Source: Altererythrobacter epoxidivorans (lineage in GTDB: Bacteria; Pseudomonadota; Alphaproteobacteria; Sphingomonadales; Sphingomonadaceae). Taken from it: 64,000 bases of DNA. Within the stretch, counting starts at the first letter, position 1. Every line of letters starts with the position of its first letter. Of the stretch, positions 39,987 to 48,417 are shown one piece after another. The notes beneath the pieces were generated by a model. That model was not told where the DNA came from. It did no database searches and saw only the letters and a list, made by a program, of their open reading frames with translations. Both the position numbers and the translations under genes were made by a program. Location: positions 2,263,501-2,327,500 of the forward strand of contig NZ_CP012669.1 of the NCBI RefSeq assembly GCF_001281485.1. The letters run 5' to 3'.

Positions 39987-41741
39987 GTGTTCCAGCCTAG
40001 TGCCGACTGTGTGACGGGGAGGCTCTACACGATCACGGCCGGACTTTACGCGGCCCTGGCGTTTATCGCAGCGCTGTGGCTCGCCTATATCCCGGTCACA
40101 TCCCAGGAAGCCCATCCTTCGGCCTGCGTCATCGGCGGACTGCCGCAATTCACTGAAGGAACGATTGCAGCACCCGGCCAGCAATGGCGCTGCCAAGGCT
40201 CCGGTGCGAAAGATGTCAGCCAGACTGCGCTGGTACGTTTCGACATTGAAGAAGAATCGCGGCCAAGGGTCCTGCGGAGCAGGATCGGCCTGTTCGACGA
40301 GATCCAGCTATTCGCAGTCGATCACGATGGCACGGTGCGAACCCGAATCTATTCGATCGACACGGTGCAGCCGGTCGCCAGCGAACCGATGTTCCTGATC
40401 GACCTTCCCGAAGTCACTGAACAGACCCGCAGCGTCTTCATGCAGATCGAAGGGGCCGGTCATGATGCGACCCCGATGCGCGCCGTCCTGTTCGACGCGG
40501 ACCCGACCGCCAATTCCGAACACTTCCGCGCAATGGTTATGATCGCGCTCCTCGTCGGGCTGGTCCTGGCACCGATGGTCTTCGACCTGGCATTCTTCGG
40601 CGCGCTGCGATCGCCATTCCTGCTGTGGCATGCGATCCTGTCGCTGACATTCGGCGTACTCGTGATCTTGCGCTCGGGACTGATCGTGGAATTCGTCGAA
40701 ATCTCGATCGCGACATGGCGCGCAGCCCTGATCATGGGCCTGGGGTTCTGCATATTCTCTGCCGCGATGTTCACGCGTTCGTTCATCGAGGAAGACATGC
40801 TCGATCCGCGGCTTCGCCGGATGCTGCCTTTCATTGGCATCTGGGCAGTCGTCTTGTCCGCGATCCATCTGGCCCATTTTGATTTCCTCCAGCCGCTCGG
40901 CGGCTCGTTCCATTCAATCGGACTCGCCCCGGTGCTCGTGGCGTTCGGCATCGTATTTGCCGACGCCTATCGCCGCGGATCGCGTGCCGTCCGATTCCAG
41001 ATCCTCGGCTGGATGCCCCTCTTGCTCGGCTTTGCAGTCCAGCTGGTGAGCTACCTTGCGCCGCTCGGTCTTCCGACAGACGCTCTGCCGATGTTCTATC
41101 TCGGCACGCTGAGCGAAACGACGATCACCGCGATCGGTGTGGGCGACAAGTTCCTTTCGCTCCGCAAAGAGCTGACCGCAGTGCGCAGCGAAGCCGAAGA
41201 GCTGGAAAAACTTTCCGAGCGCGACCCGCTGACCGGCCTGCTCAACCGCCGGGCGATCGATTCGCGCTTCGACCAGCTTCACAAGTCAGGCTATGAAACC
41301 TTTGCCCTGCTCGACCTCGATCACTTCAAGAAGATCAACGACACGGCCGGTCACGATACGGGCGACAAGGTCCTCCAGGTCATCGCAGAGGCGCTGCGCG
41401 GCGACGATGGCACCATATCCATCCGTCTCGGCGGCGAAGAATTCGTGCTGCTGATGCGCGGTGATGATGCATTCGAGCGCGCCGAGCGCTTGCGCCAGAT
41501 GGTCTCGCTCCGCGTAGCCCGCAGCCTGCCCGAACTGGGGCAAGTGGTCACGGCAAGTATGGGATTGATAGTGGCGCCGCGAAAGGCGCTGCCCAAGGCG
41601 ACGTTCTCCGACCTCTATTCCCGTGCCGACATGCTGCTCTATGAAGCCAAGGCGCAGGGTCGCAACCGGATGATGGCAGAACGGATCCAGGCGTTCGAAC
41701 GGCGCAAGGCACCCGACCGTCGCAAATCGAAAGCGGCCTAG
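39987..41741 (+). CDS. membrane diguanylate cyclase (7TMR-DISM-like sensor, GGDEF)
   Basis: A 584-residue c-di-GMP synthase. An N-terminal helix (about 13-33) and a periplasmic beta-rich domain (about 45-180) precede seven helices (about 182-390), resembling 7TMR-DISM sensors. A short coiled coil (LTAVRSEAEELEKLSE) leads to the GGDEF domain with DPLTGLLNRRA and the active GGEEF at 482-486. The RxxD inhibitory site is missing at its usual position (Asp and Thr instead of Arg and Asp). The start is GTG 39987 after an AT-rich leader. Its stop is shared as CTAG with the convergent gene. Confidence 0.88.
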   Translation: MFQPSADCVTGRLYTITAGLYAALAFIAALWLAYIPVTSQEAHPSACVIGGLPQFTEGTIAAPGQQWRCQGSGAKDVSQTALVRFDIEEESRPRVLRSRIGLFDEIQLFAVDHDGTVRTRIYSIDTVQPVASEPMFLIDLPEVTEQTRSVFMQIEGAGHDATPMRAVLFDADPTANSEHFRAMVMIALLVGLVLAPMVFDLAFFGALRSPFLLWHAILSLTFGVLVILRSGLIVEFVEISIATWRAALIMGLGFCIFSAAMFTRSFIEEDMLDPRLRRMLPFIGIWAVVLSAIHLAHFDFLQPLGGSFHSIGLAPVLVAFGIVFADAYRRGSRAVRFQILGWMPLLLGFAVQLVSYLAPLGLPTDALPMFYLGTLSETTITAIGVGDKFLSLRKELTAVRSEAEELEKLSERDPLTGLLNRRAIDSRFDQLHKSGYETFALLDLDHFKKINDTAGHDTGDKVLQVIAEALRGDDGTISIRLGGEEFVLLMRGDDAFERAERLRQMVSLRVARSLPELGQVVTASMGLIVAPRKALPKATFSDLYSRADMLLYEAKAQGRNRMMAERIQAFERRKAPDRRKSKAA

Positions 41742-42142
41742 GTTCGATCGACCACGAAAGGTTCGATCACTTCCGGACGCACGCGCACCAGCCGCTGCGT
41801 TTCGCGATCGAGCATGGCCCACGTCGTCCGTGCGGAGACGATGATCTTTCCGTCTTCATTGGTGAAATCGACCCGGCGATCAGACTTCGCGCCCTTTGCC
41901 GGACCGTCGATCCAGGTTTCCCCGGTCACGCTCTCGCCTTCGGCAATATTGCCGCGATAGTCGATCTCGTGCCGGATCACGACCCAGAAGAAGCGCGCGT
42001 TGTCTTCAGGCCGCGCAGCCGCATCCCAATGCGCGGTGGCGATGTCCTGGACCCACTGGACCCAGACCGTGTTGTTGACGTGGCCGAGCTCGTCGATGTG
42101 CCCGGCCAGCGCCGTGAATGTCCGCGCGAAAAGACCGGTCAA
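41738..42142 (-). CDS. acyl-CoA thioesterase, hotdog family (YbgC/FadM-like)
   Basis: A roughly 134-residue 4HBT hotdog thioesterase. The active-site segment is GHIDELGHVNNTVWVQW, with an aspartate in the catalytic position, and later strands include HEIDYRGN and TTWAMLD. No ATG is available: TTG 42142 overlaps the oligopeptidase stop as TTGA and is chosen; TTG 42178 would extend the protein by twelve residues. It is coupled to the upstream oligopeptidase gene, with no obvious biochemical link. Confidence 0.8.
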   Translation of the reverse strand: MTGLFARTFTALAGHIDELGHVNNTVWVQWVQDIATAHWDAAARPEDNARFFWVVIRHEIDYRGNIAEGESVTGETWIDGPAKGAKSDRRVDFTNEDGKIIVSARTTWAMLDRETQRLVRVRPEVIEPFVVDRT

Positions 42143-44331
42143 TCGTCCGCTTTCTCGTCCGTCATCCCCATCTGCCAAAGGATGAAGCCGAATTCTTCGG
42201 CCACTTCATAGAGTGCATTCCAGCGACCCGACTTGCCGCCGTGGCCCGCACCCATGTTGGTTTTCAGGAGCAGTTCGTTGTTGTCGGTCTTCACATCCCG
42301 CAACTTGGCAACCCACTTGGCCGGTTCCCAATAGGTCACACGCGGATCGTTGAGGCCCGCGGTCACCAGCAGCGGCGGGTAATCCTGCGCCGAAACCTGG
42401 TCGTAAGGGCTGTAGCTGAGCATGTAGGCGAATGCTTCCTTGCTCCTGATCGGATCGCCCCATTCCTGCCATTCGCCCGGCGTGAGCGGCAGGCTCTCGT
42501 CGAGCATGGTGTTGAGCACATCGACGAAGGGAACGTGCGCGACGACAGCGCCCCACAGATCAGGCGACTGGTTGATGATCGCACCCATCAGTTCGCCGCC
42601 GGCCGAACCACCCGATGCAGTGACCTTGCCCTTGGTCGTGAAGCCCTGGTCAATCAGGCCTTCGGCGGCATCGACGAAGTCGTTGAAAGTGTTGCGGCGC
42701 TCGAACATCTTGCCCTGCAGATACCAGCGGCGGCCGAGGTCGTCGCCGCCGCGGATGTGCGCGATGGCATAGGCGAAGCCGCGATCGACAAGGCTGAGAC
42801 GCGAGGTCGAGAAGCCCGGAGGTACGGCGTAGCCATAGGAGCCATAGGCATAGAGGTGCAGCGGGCCGCCCTTGCCGCCGTTCAGCTTGTCACGGTCCTT
42901 GCGCATAACGACGCTGACGGGGATCTTGGTCCCGTCCCGCGCGGTGATCGTCGTGCGAACCGTTTCGTATAGCGAGGCGTCGTAACCGCTCGGAATCTCC
43001 TGCTGCTTGAGCAGTTCGAGCGCGCCGGTCTTTACGTCGTAATCATAAACGCTGTCGGGCGTGACCATGCTTTCGTAGGCAAGCCGCAGCTTGCTGACGT
43101 CGTATTCCGGATTGTTGGAAAGCCCTGCGTCATAGCTCGCTTCGGGAAAGGCGATCGGCTTGACCGAGGTTGGCGCGTCGTAGCTGCGCAGCTGCACCTG
43201 ATCGAGCCCGTCGAGACGCCCTTCCGTGACGAAGAAATCCTTGAACAGGTCGAAACCGGTCAGGTAGAAATCGTCCGATCCGGCAATGACCGTCTGCCAC
43301 TCGCCCGGTTTCGCAATCGACGCCTTGGCGAGGCGGAAATTGATGTGCTCGTCATTGGTCCAGACGTAAATTTCGTCGTCGCGGACATCGACCGAATATT
43401 CGACACCTTTGACGCGCGGCTTGATCAGGATCGGCGTCGCCGTCGGGTTATCGGCTGGCACCAGTCGTACTTCCGACGTTTCATTGTCGCCCGTTGCGAT
43501 GATCAGCCAATCTTCCTGCGCCGTCAGTCCGGCACCGACGCCGAAGCTCTGGTCCTCTTCCTTGTAGAGCGTGACATCGTCTTCGACAGGCGTGCCGAGG
43601 ACGTGCAGCTTCGCTTCCAGCGTGCGCCATTCTTCGGTCGAGGGGCCGTAAACCAGCGCGGTGTCGCCCTTAACCCAGGTCAGCCCGCCACGCAGATTGG
43701 TCAGCTCGTCGGCCAGCAGTTCACCGGTCGCCAGGTCCTTGATCCGCGCAGTGTAGCGTTCCGAACCATTGGTATCGGTCGAATAGGCGAGCAGGCGGCC
43801 GTTCTGGCTCACCGACAGCGCGCCGAGGCGGAAATAGTCGAGGCCGTCGGCCAGCTGGTTTTCATCGAGGATCAGCGCAGCATCGCCGCCCGCCGCAGGC
43901 TTGCGGTAATGCTTGCGGTATTGCGAACCTTCCTCGAATTCCGACCAGTAGACCCAGTCGCCATCCTTTTGCGGGACCGAGCTGTCGTCTTCCTTGATCC
44001 GGCCCTTCAGTTCTTCGAACAGCTTCTCGACCATCGGTTTCTGGTCCGCCATGCGCGCTTCGTACCAGGCGTTTTCAGCCTTCACGTAATCGAGCACGTC
44101 CTCGTCATCGATGGTCGGATAGGACTGGTCGCGCAGCCAGTTGTAGGGATCGCTGATCGTGATGCCATGGTGGGTGTAGCTGTGCGCGCGCTTTTCGGCG
44201 ACGGGCGGGGAGGTCGGTACCTCGCTGGTCACGTTTGTATCTTCCTTGTCTGGAGTTGCCGCCTGCGCTGCCACGGGCGACAGGGCGAGGCAAGCGGCGA
44301 GAGCGATGCGGGATAACGAATGGGTGGTCAT
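42139..44331 (-). CDS. secreted S9 prolyl oligopeptidase / oligopeptidase B-like
   Basis: A 730-residue serine peptidase with a signal peptide ending near VAAQAAT. A beta-propeller (about 60-430) shields the C-terminal alpha/beta hydrolase. The catalytic triad is the serine in TASGGSAGGELMG, the aspartate in AGLNDPRVTYWE and the histidine in GAGHGGKSGR. The REXX-type acidic patch and AHIRGGDDLGRRWY fit oligopeptidase B, which cleaves after basic residues in short peptides. ATG 44331 is chosen, with AGGGGA upstream. It diverges from an aminopeptidase P gene over a tandem repeat. Confidence 0.92.
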   Translation of the reverse strand: MTTHSLSRIALAACLALSPVAAQAATPDKEDTNVTSEVPTSPPVAEKRAHSYTHHGITISDPYNWLRDQSYPTIDDEDVLDYVKAENAWYEARMADQKPMVEKLFEELKGRIKEDDSSVPQKDGDWVYWSEFEEGSQYRKHYRKPAAGGDAALILDENQLADGLDYFRLGALSVSQNGRLLAYSTDTNGSERYTARIKDLATGELLADELTNLRGGLTWVKGDTALVYGPSTEEWRTLEAKLHVLGTPVEDDVTLYKEEDQSFGVGAGLTAQEDWLIIATGDNETSEVRLVPADNPTATPILIKPRVKGVEYSVDVRDDEIYVWTNDEHINFRLAKASIAKPGEWQTVIAGSDDFYLTGFDLFKDFFVTEGRLDGLDQVQLRSYDAPTSVKPIAFPEASYDAGLSNNPEYDVSKLRLAYESMVTPDSVYDYDVKTGALELLKQQEIPSGYDASLYETVRTTITARDGTKIPVSVVMRKDRDKLNGGKGGPLHLYAYGSYGYAVPPGFSTSRLSLVDRGFAYAIAHIRGGDDLGRRWYLQGKMFERRNTFNDFVDAAEGLIDQGFTTKGKVTASGGSAGGELMGAIINQSPDLWGAVVAHVPFVDVLNTMLDESLPLTPGEWQEWGDPIRSKEAFAYMLSYSPYDQVSAQDYPPLLVTAGLNDPRVTYWEPAKWVAKLRDVKTDNNELLLKTNMGAGHGGKSGRWNALYEVAEEFGFILWQMGMTDEKADD

Positions 44332-44359
44332 GAAATTCCCCTGCCATGTGACGCCGCCT

Positions 44360-44391
44360 GCCAGAGTCTGCAACGGCCAGAATCTGCGACG
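44360..44391. repeat. 16-base tandem repeat between two divergent peptidase genes
   Basis: Two adjacent units (44360-44375 and 44376-44391) differ at two of sixteen positions. Each contains CAGA, one base, then TCTG, a small inverted repeat. The array sits 29 bases from the oligopeptidase ATG and about 100 from the aminopeptidase ATG, so it is a candidate binding site for a regulator of both genes. Confidence 0.5.
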
Positions 44392-44489
44392 GGTGGCGTA
44401 GCAACCGAATGGTCCCTATGTTGGTTTCGATAGAAAGCAGTTTGTCCCATGCGGCAAGCCGGAACTTCCCCAACGCAGGATTCGATAAA

Positions 44490-46295
44490 ATGTTGATGCA
44501 AACCCACGAAGCCCGTCTCACCGCCCTCCGGCAGGAACTGAAGGGACGCAACCTCGACGGGTTCATCATTCCCATCTCCGACGAGCACATGAGCGAATAT
44601 GTCGGGGCCTATGCCCAGCGCCTCGCTTGGCTGACGGGTTTCGGCGGCTCTGCCGGTTCGGCGGTCGTACTCGCCAACAAGGCGGCAATCTTCGTCGATG
44701 GCCGTTACACGGTCCAGGTCCGCGACCAGGTGGACGAAAAACTGTTCGAATACCGTTCGGTGCCCAAGGACACGATTGGCGGCTGGCTGGCCGACAATGC
44801 CGAGCGCGGCGCCAGGATCGCCTATGATCCGTGGCTTCACACCCGCAAGTCGATCGATGCGGCCCGCAAGCAGCTCGAGCGCGCAGGCGTTGAACTGGTC
44901 GCCGTCGAAACCAACCCTATCGATTCAGTCTGGCAGGATCGGCCGGAGCCGTCGGCGGCAACCGCTGTCGTGCACGATGCCGCTCTGGCCGGACGTTCGT
45001 CGTCCGAAAAGCGGTCGGAAATCGCCGACTGGCTGAAGAAGACCGGCCATGACGCCGCCGTCGTCTCAGCGCTCGATTCGATTGCATGGCTGCTCAACAT
45101 CCGCGGAACCGACGTGGATCGCACCCCCGTTGCCCTGTCCTATGTCATTTCTCATCAGGACGGCACGGCAGAGTTCTTCATCGCCCCTGAAAAGGTGACG
45201 CCGGAACTGACCCAGCACCTCGGCAATGCGGTCACGATCAGGGCGCGTGACGAATTCCCCGATGCACTCGCCGGATTGTCGGGCAAGCGGGTTTCGGTCG
45301 ATCCCGATTATGGCGTCGATGCAATCGCACAATTGCTCGAAGGTGCCGGTGCGGAAGTAAGCTTCAACCGCGATCCGACGATCGTGCCAAAGGCGGTCAA
45401 GAATGCTGTCGAACAGCAGGGGCACCGTGATGCCCAGGCCCGTGACGGTGCAGCCGTCGCCCGCTTCCTGCGCTGGATCGAGATCAATGCTCCGAGCGGC
45501 GAAGTGGACGAACTGACCGCAGCTGCCACGCTCAAGGCGTTCCGCGAGGAACACGGCGATCTGCGCGACCTTTCCTTCGACACGATCAGCGCTGCAGGCC
45601 CCCACGCCGCACTGCCGCATTACCGCGTCGACGAAGACAGCAATATCGCCATCCCGCCGTCGAGCATCTACCTCGTCGATTCGGGCGGCCAGTACCGCGA
45701 CGGCACGACCGATATCACCCGCACGGTCTGGGTCGGTCCGGGCGAGCCGAGCCGCGAAATGATCGACCGTTATACCCGCGTGCTCAAGGGTCATATCGCC
45801 ATCGACCTTGCGGTCTTCCCCGAAGGTACTGTCGGCGCCCAGCTCGACGCCTTCGCGCGCCAGTACCTGTGGCAGGCAGGTGTCGACTACGCCCATGGTA
45901 CGGGCCACGGTGTCGGCAGCTTCCTGTCGGTGCATGAAGGACCGCAGCGCATCGCCAAGGCGACAAGCGGACAGGCAGGGTCCGACCAGGAATTGCTCGC
46001 CGGGATGATCCTTTCCAACGAGCCCGGTTATTACAAGCCGAACGGTTTCGGCATCCGGATCGAGAACCTCGTCCTGACGGTAAAGCGCGAAATCGAGGGC
46101 GCCGAAGGCGACTATTTCGGGTTTGAGACGCTCACCTTCGTTCCGATCGACCGCCGGCTGGTGGACAAGACCATGCTCAGCCCGGAAGAAATTGCATGGT
46201 GGAACACCTATCATTCCAAGGTCCGCGACATCCTCGCGCCGCAGCTATTGGGAGAGGATCTCGACTGGCTGGAGCGGGAGTGCGCGCCCCTCTGA
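44490..46295 (+). CDS. Xaa-Pro aminopeptidase (aminopeptidase P, M24B)
   Basis: A roughly 601-residue metalloprotease that removes an N-terminal residue before proline. Two N-terminal creatinase-like domains precede the pita-bread M24 domain. The metal ligands are visible as the Asp residues in LVDSGGQYRDGTTDIT, the His in GTGHGVGSFL, and the Glu residues in SNEPGYY and GIRIENLV. The long three-domain form resembles eukaryotic cytosolic APP1. ATG 44490 has AGGA nine bases upstream. With the divergent oligopeptidase it suggests coordinated peptide degradation. Confidence 0.93.
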   Translation: MLMQTHEARLTALRQELKGRNLDGFIIPISDEHMSEYVGAYAQRLAWLTGFGGSAGSAVVLANKAAIFVDGRYTVQVRDQVDEKLFEYRSVPKDTIGGWLADNAERGARIAYDPWLHTRKSIDAARKQLERAGVELVAVETNPIDSVWQDRPEPSAATAVVHDAALAGRSSSEKRSEIADWLKKTGHDAAVVSALDSIAWLLNIRGTDVDRTPVALSYVISHQDGTAEFFIAPEKVTPELTQHLGNAVTIRARDEFPDALAGLSGKRVSVDPDYGVDAIAQLLEGAGAEVSFNRDPTIVPKAVKNAVEQQGHRDAQARDGAAVARFLRWIEINAPSGEVDELTAAATLKAFREEHGDLRDLSFDTISAAGPHAALPHYRVDEDSNIAIPPSSIYLVDSGGQYRDGTTDITRTVWVGPGEPSREMIDRYTRVLKGHIAIDLAVFPEGTVGAQLDAFARQYLWQAGVDYAHGTGHGVGSFLSVHEGPQRIAKATSGQAGSDQELLAGMILSNEPGYYKPNGFGIRIENLVLTVKREIEGAEGDYFGFETLTFVPIDRRLVDKTMLSPEEIAWWNTYHSKVRDILAPQLLGEDLDWLERECAPL

Positions 46296-46300
46296 CGGCC

Positions 46301-46327
46301 TTGCGAAGCACTCAATGTTCCTATAAT
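46301..46327 (+). promoter_or_regulatory. candidate sigma-70 promoter of the VOC gene
   Basis: A perfect -10 hexamer TATAAT (46322-46327) lies 15 bases after TTGCGA (46301-46306). The expected transcript start is about 30 bases before the ATG. The -10 is inside the spacer of a GTTC-N7-GTTC element, so a bound LexA would block it. Confidence 0.55.
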
Positions 46328-46331
46328 GTTC
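46317..46331. promoter_or_regulatory. alphaproteobacterial LexA/SOS box
   Basis: GTTC (46317-46320), seven bases, GTTC (46328-46331). This direct repeat is the known LexA recognition pattern in Alphaproteobacteria, and here both copies are preceded by T (TGTTC-N6-TGTTC). It overlaps the -10 hexamer of the VOC gene promoter, 37 bases before the start codon, as expected for repression. Confidence 0.65.
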
Positions 46332-46367
46332 TCATTACTGGTCGCGATGAACTGAGGATATTCGACA

Positions 46368-46763
46368 ATGATTGGTTATGTGACTCTGGGAACGAACGAC
46401 TTGCAGAAGAATGCCCCGTTCTACGACGCGATCGCGGCGGAGATGGGATACGGGCGGATGATGGATTTCGACACCTTCATCGCCTGGGGCGCATGGGACG
46501 GCCCGGCAGGTGTCGCGCTGACCAAGCCCTTCGACGAGAAGCAAGCGACTGTCGGCAATGGCACGATGGTCGCGCTGCAGGCGCAGGACAAGGAGCAGGT
46601 GCACCGATTGCACGAAATCGCCCTGTCCAATGGCGGGAGCGACGAAGGCGCTCCGGGACCGCGCGGCGAGGCGGACGAGAACGGCAATGTCTTCTACGCC
46701 AGCTATTTTCGCGATCCCGACGGTAACAAGCTCAACGCCTTCTGCATGGTCAACGAAGGCTAG
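46368..46763 (+). CDS. VOC (glyoxalase/bleomycin resistance) family protein, likely SOS-controlled
   Basis: A 131-residue vicinal-oxygen-chelate protein made of two beta-alpha-beta-beta-beta modules. It opens with IGYVTLGTNDLQKNAPFYD and ends with YASYFRDPDGNKLNAFC, which carries the usual acidic or metal-site region. It could bind or modify a small toxic molecule; the substrate is unknown. The promoter is overlapped by a GTTC-N7-GTTC LexA box, so induction by DNA damage is likely. A long hairpin follows the stop. It is a monocistronic unit. Confidence 0.85.
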   Translation: MIGYVTLGTNDLQKNAPFYDAIAAEMGYGRMMDFDTFIAWGAWDGPAGVALTKPFDEKQATVGNGTMVALQAQDKEQVHRLHEIALSNGGSDEGAPGPRGEADENGNVFYASYFRDPDGNKLNAFCMVNEG

Positions 46764-46769
46764 GTTGCA

Positions 46770-46808
46770 GGGGTTCGTCGGCGGCAAGTTTGCTGCTCGA
46801 TGAACCCC
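46770..46808 (+). terminator. long near-perfect hairpin after the VOC gene
   Basis: Positions 46770-46787 pair with 46790-46808 as about 18 base pairs with one bulge, some G-U pairs and a very short loop. The outer arms are GGGGTTC and GAACCCC. It begins six bases after the TAG stop, so it is a probable transcript end, though the following bases are pyrimidine-rich rather than a pure T run. Confidence 0.5.
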
Positions 46809-46866
46809 CTTCTCCGCGCGATACAATGCGCGACAAATTTCCCTCACATCGGCATATTCCTGCGAC

Positions 46867-46894
46867 ACTCGTGCCCTAGACAGGATGCACGAGT
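46867..46894. promoter_or_regulatory. inverted repeat upstream of the EF-hand gene
   Basis: ACTCGTGC (46867-46874) and GCACGAGT (46887-46894) are perfect eight-base complements with a twelve-base spacer, 87 bases before the EF-hand ATG. It is a candidate operator, possibly for the OmpR-type regulator encoded two genes downstream. Confidence 0.4.
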
Positions 46895-46980
46895 TGCGGC
46901 GATGTTGCTGGAGCAGTCCCCTCCCCCTCCACTCCGGCGCTCGCCGCAGCTCAAGATAATTTCCTCTTGTGGAGAAGACG

Positions 46981-47604
46981 ATGCGTAATTTCACCCTGAC
47001 CCTCACTGCCGCAGCACTGGCGCTTGGCGGCGCGACCGTTGCGATGGCCGACCAGCAGACCGGCAAGCGCGGCGCCGATGCCGATGGCGACGGCGTCATC
47101 ACTCTGGCCGAGCACAATGCCCGAGCAGCCAAGATGTTCGAGCGCATGGACGTTAACAGCGACGGTTTCATCAATGATGCCGACAGCGAAGCGCGCAAGG
47201 CCGAACGATTTGCCAAGCTCGACACTGACAAGAGCGGCGAACTGTCGCAAGCCGAACTCGATGCAGCACGCAAGGATCGCAAGGAACGCATGGAAAACCG
47301 CCGCGCCAAGAAGGGCGAGCGCGGTGACCAGGCGGCCGAAGATCGTGGGAAGCGCGGCGGTGAACGCCAGGGCAAGCGCGGGCATCGCGGTCGCGACATG
47401 GGCATGGCCATGCTGCGCCAGGCCGACACCAATAACGACAAGTCGGTAAGTCGAGCCGAATTCAACGCGGCTTCCGCAGCCCACTTCAAGAAGATGGATA
47501 CCGACAATTCGGGGACCATCACCAAGGCGGAACTCGACGCAGAACGCGAAGCGATGAAGGCGAAGTGGCAGGAACGCCGCGAAGCCAAGACTGCGGCTGA
47601 ATAA
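46981..47604 (+). CDS. periplasmic protein with five EF-hand loops
   Basis: A 207-residue exported protein (signal peptide ends near AMADQ). Five EF-hand-type loops are visible: DADGDGVITLAE, DVNSDGFINDAD, DTDKSGELSQAE, DTNNDKSVSRAE and DTDNSGTITKAE. Between the third and fourth is a strongly basic stretch rich in Arg, Lys and Gly. It probably binds calcium in the periplasm. ATG 46981 is chosen because GGAGAAG lies upstream. It is followed after 57 bases by a two-component system on the same strand, which suggests a metal-sensing unit. Confidence 0.85.
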   Translation: MRNFTLTLTAAALALGGATVAMADQQTGKRGADADGDGVITLAEHNARAAKMFERMDVNSDGFINDADSEARKAERFAKLDTDKSGELSQAELDAARKDRKERMENRRAKKGERGDQAAEDRGKRGGERQGKRGHRGRDMGMAMLRQADTNNDKSVSRAEFNAASAAHFKKMDTDNSGTITKAELDAEREAMKAKWQERREAKTAAE

Positions 47605-47661
47605 CCGCGATCCTATCTGGCCGGTTGAGCCGGCCAGCCGGGTGCGGCAAAGGACCTCCTC

Positions 47662-48417
47662 ATGACCGATGTCGCACCCGTTACCATCTTGCTGGTCGAT
47701 GATGAGACGACCCTGCGCGAACCCCTGGCCGAATATCTGACCGGTCAGGGTTTCGTCGTGCATGAAGCGGAAAGCGCTGCGGCAGCGCGCAGTCGCCTGC
47801 TGGAAATCACGGCCGATATCGTCTTGCTCGATATCATGATGCCGGGCGAGGACGGCCTTTCGCTCTGTCGGCACCTGATCGAATCTCAGGGCCTGCCGGT
47901 GATCCTGCTTACCGCCAAGGGCGAAGCTACCGACCGCATCGTCGGCCTCGAAATCGGTGCCGACGATTACGTGACCAAGCCGTTCGAGCCACGCGAGCTG
48001 GTGGCGCGGATCCGATCCGTCCTGCGGCGTGCAGGCCGTGCCAACGGGAATGGAGCCTCCAACCAGGACGCGGCGGAGAACCTGCTGTTCGAATTCGAAG
48101 GCTGGACGCTCGACCCGCTCAAGCGCCGCCTGTGCGATCCCGATGGCGTTTCGGTCGCAATCTCGACTGCGGAATACCGCATGTTGCGCGCATTCCTGGA
48201 TCTCCCCCGCGCGGTCCTCGATCGCGATCGCCTGCTCGACATGGTGCAGGGCCGCGAGGCGCATATGTTCGATCGTGCGGTCGACAACCAGGTCAGCCGC
48301 CTGCGTCGCAAGATCGAGTCTGACAGCCGTAACCCGCAATTCATCCAGACCGTGCGCGGCGGCGGCTACCGCTTCGCAGCCGACGTACGACGCGTGAAAT
48401 CCGAACCGGACAATTGA
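47662..48417 (+). CDS. OmpR-family response regulator
   Basis: A 251-residue DNA-binding response regulator. The receiver has the acidic pocket LVDDE, phospho-acceptor Asp57 in LLDIMMPGEDG, Thr in LLTAKGE and Lys in VTKPFEP. After an Asn-rich linker the winged-helix effector contains STAEYRML and the recognition region FDRAVDNQVSRLRRKIE, ending VRGGGYRF. It overlaps the kinase gene (stop TGA and kinase ATG share a base, TGATG), so the pair is translated together. Probably also controls the upstream EF-hand gene. Confidence 0.95.
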   Translation: MTDVAPVTILLVDDETTLREPLAEYLTGQGFVVHEAESAAAARSRLLEITADIVLLDIMMPGEDGLSLCRHLIESQGLPVILLTAKGEATDRIVGLEIGADDYVTKPFEPRELVARIRSVLRRAGRANGNGASNQDAAENLLFEFEGWTLDPLKRRLCDPDGVSVAISTAEYRMLRAFLDLPRAVLDRDRLLDMVQGREAHMFDRAVDNQVSRLRRKIESDSRNPQFIQTVRGGGYRFAADVRRVKSEPDN

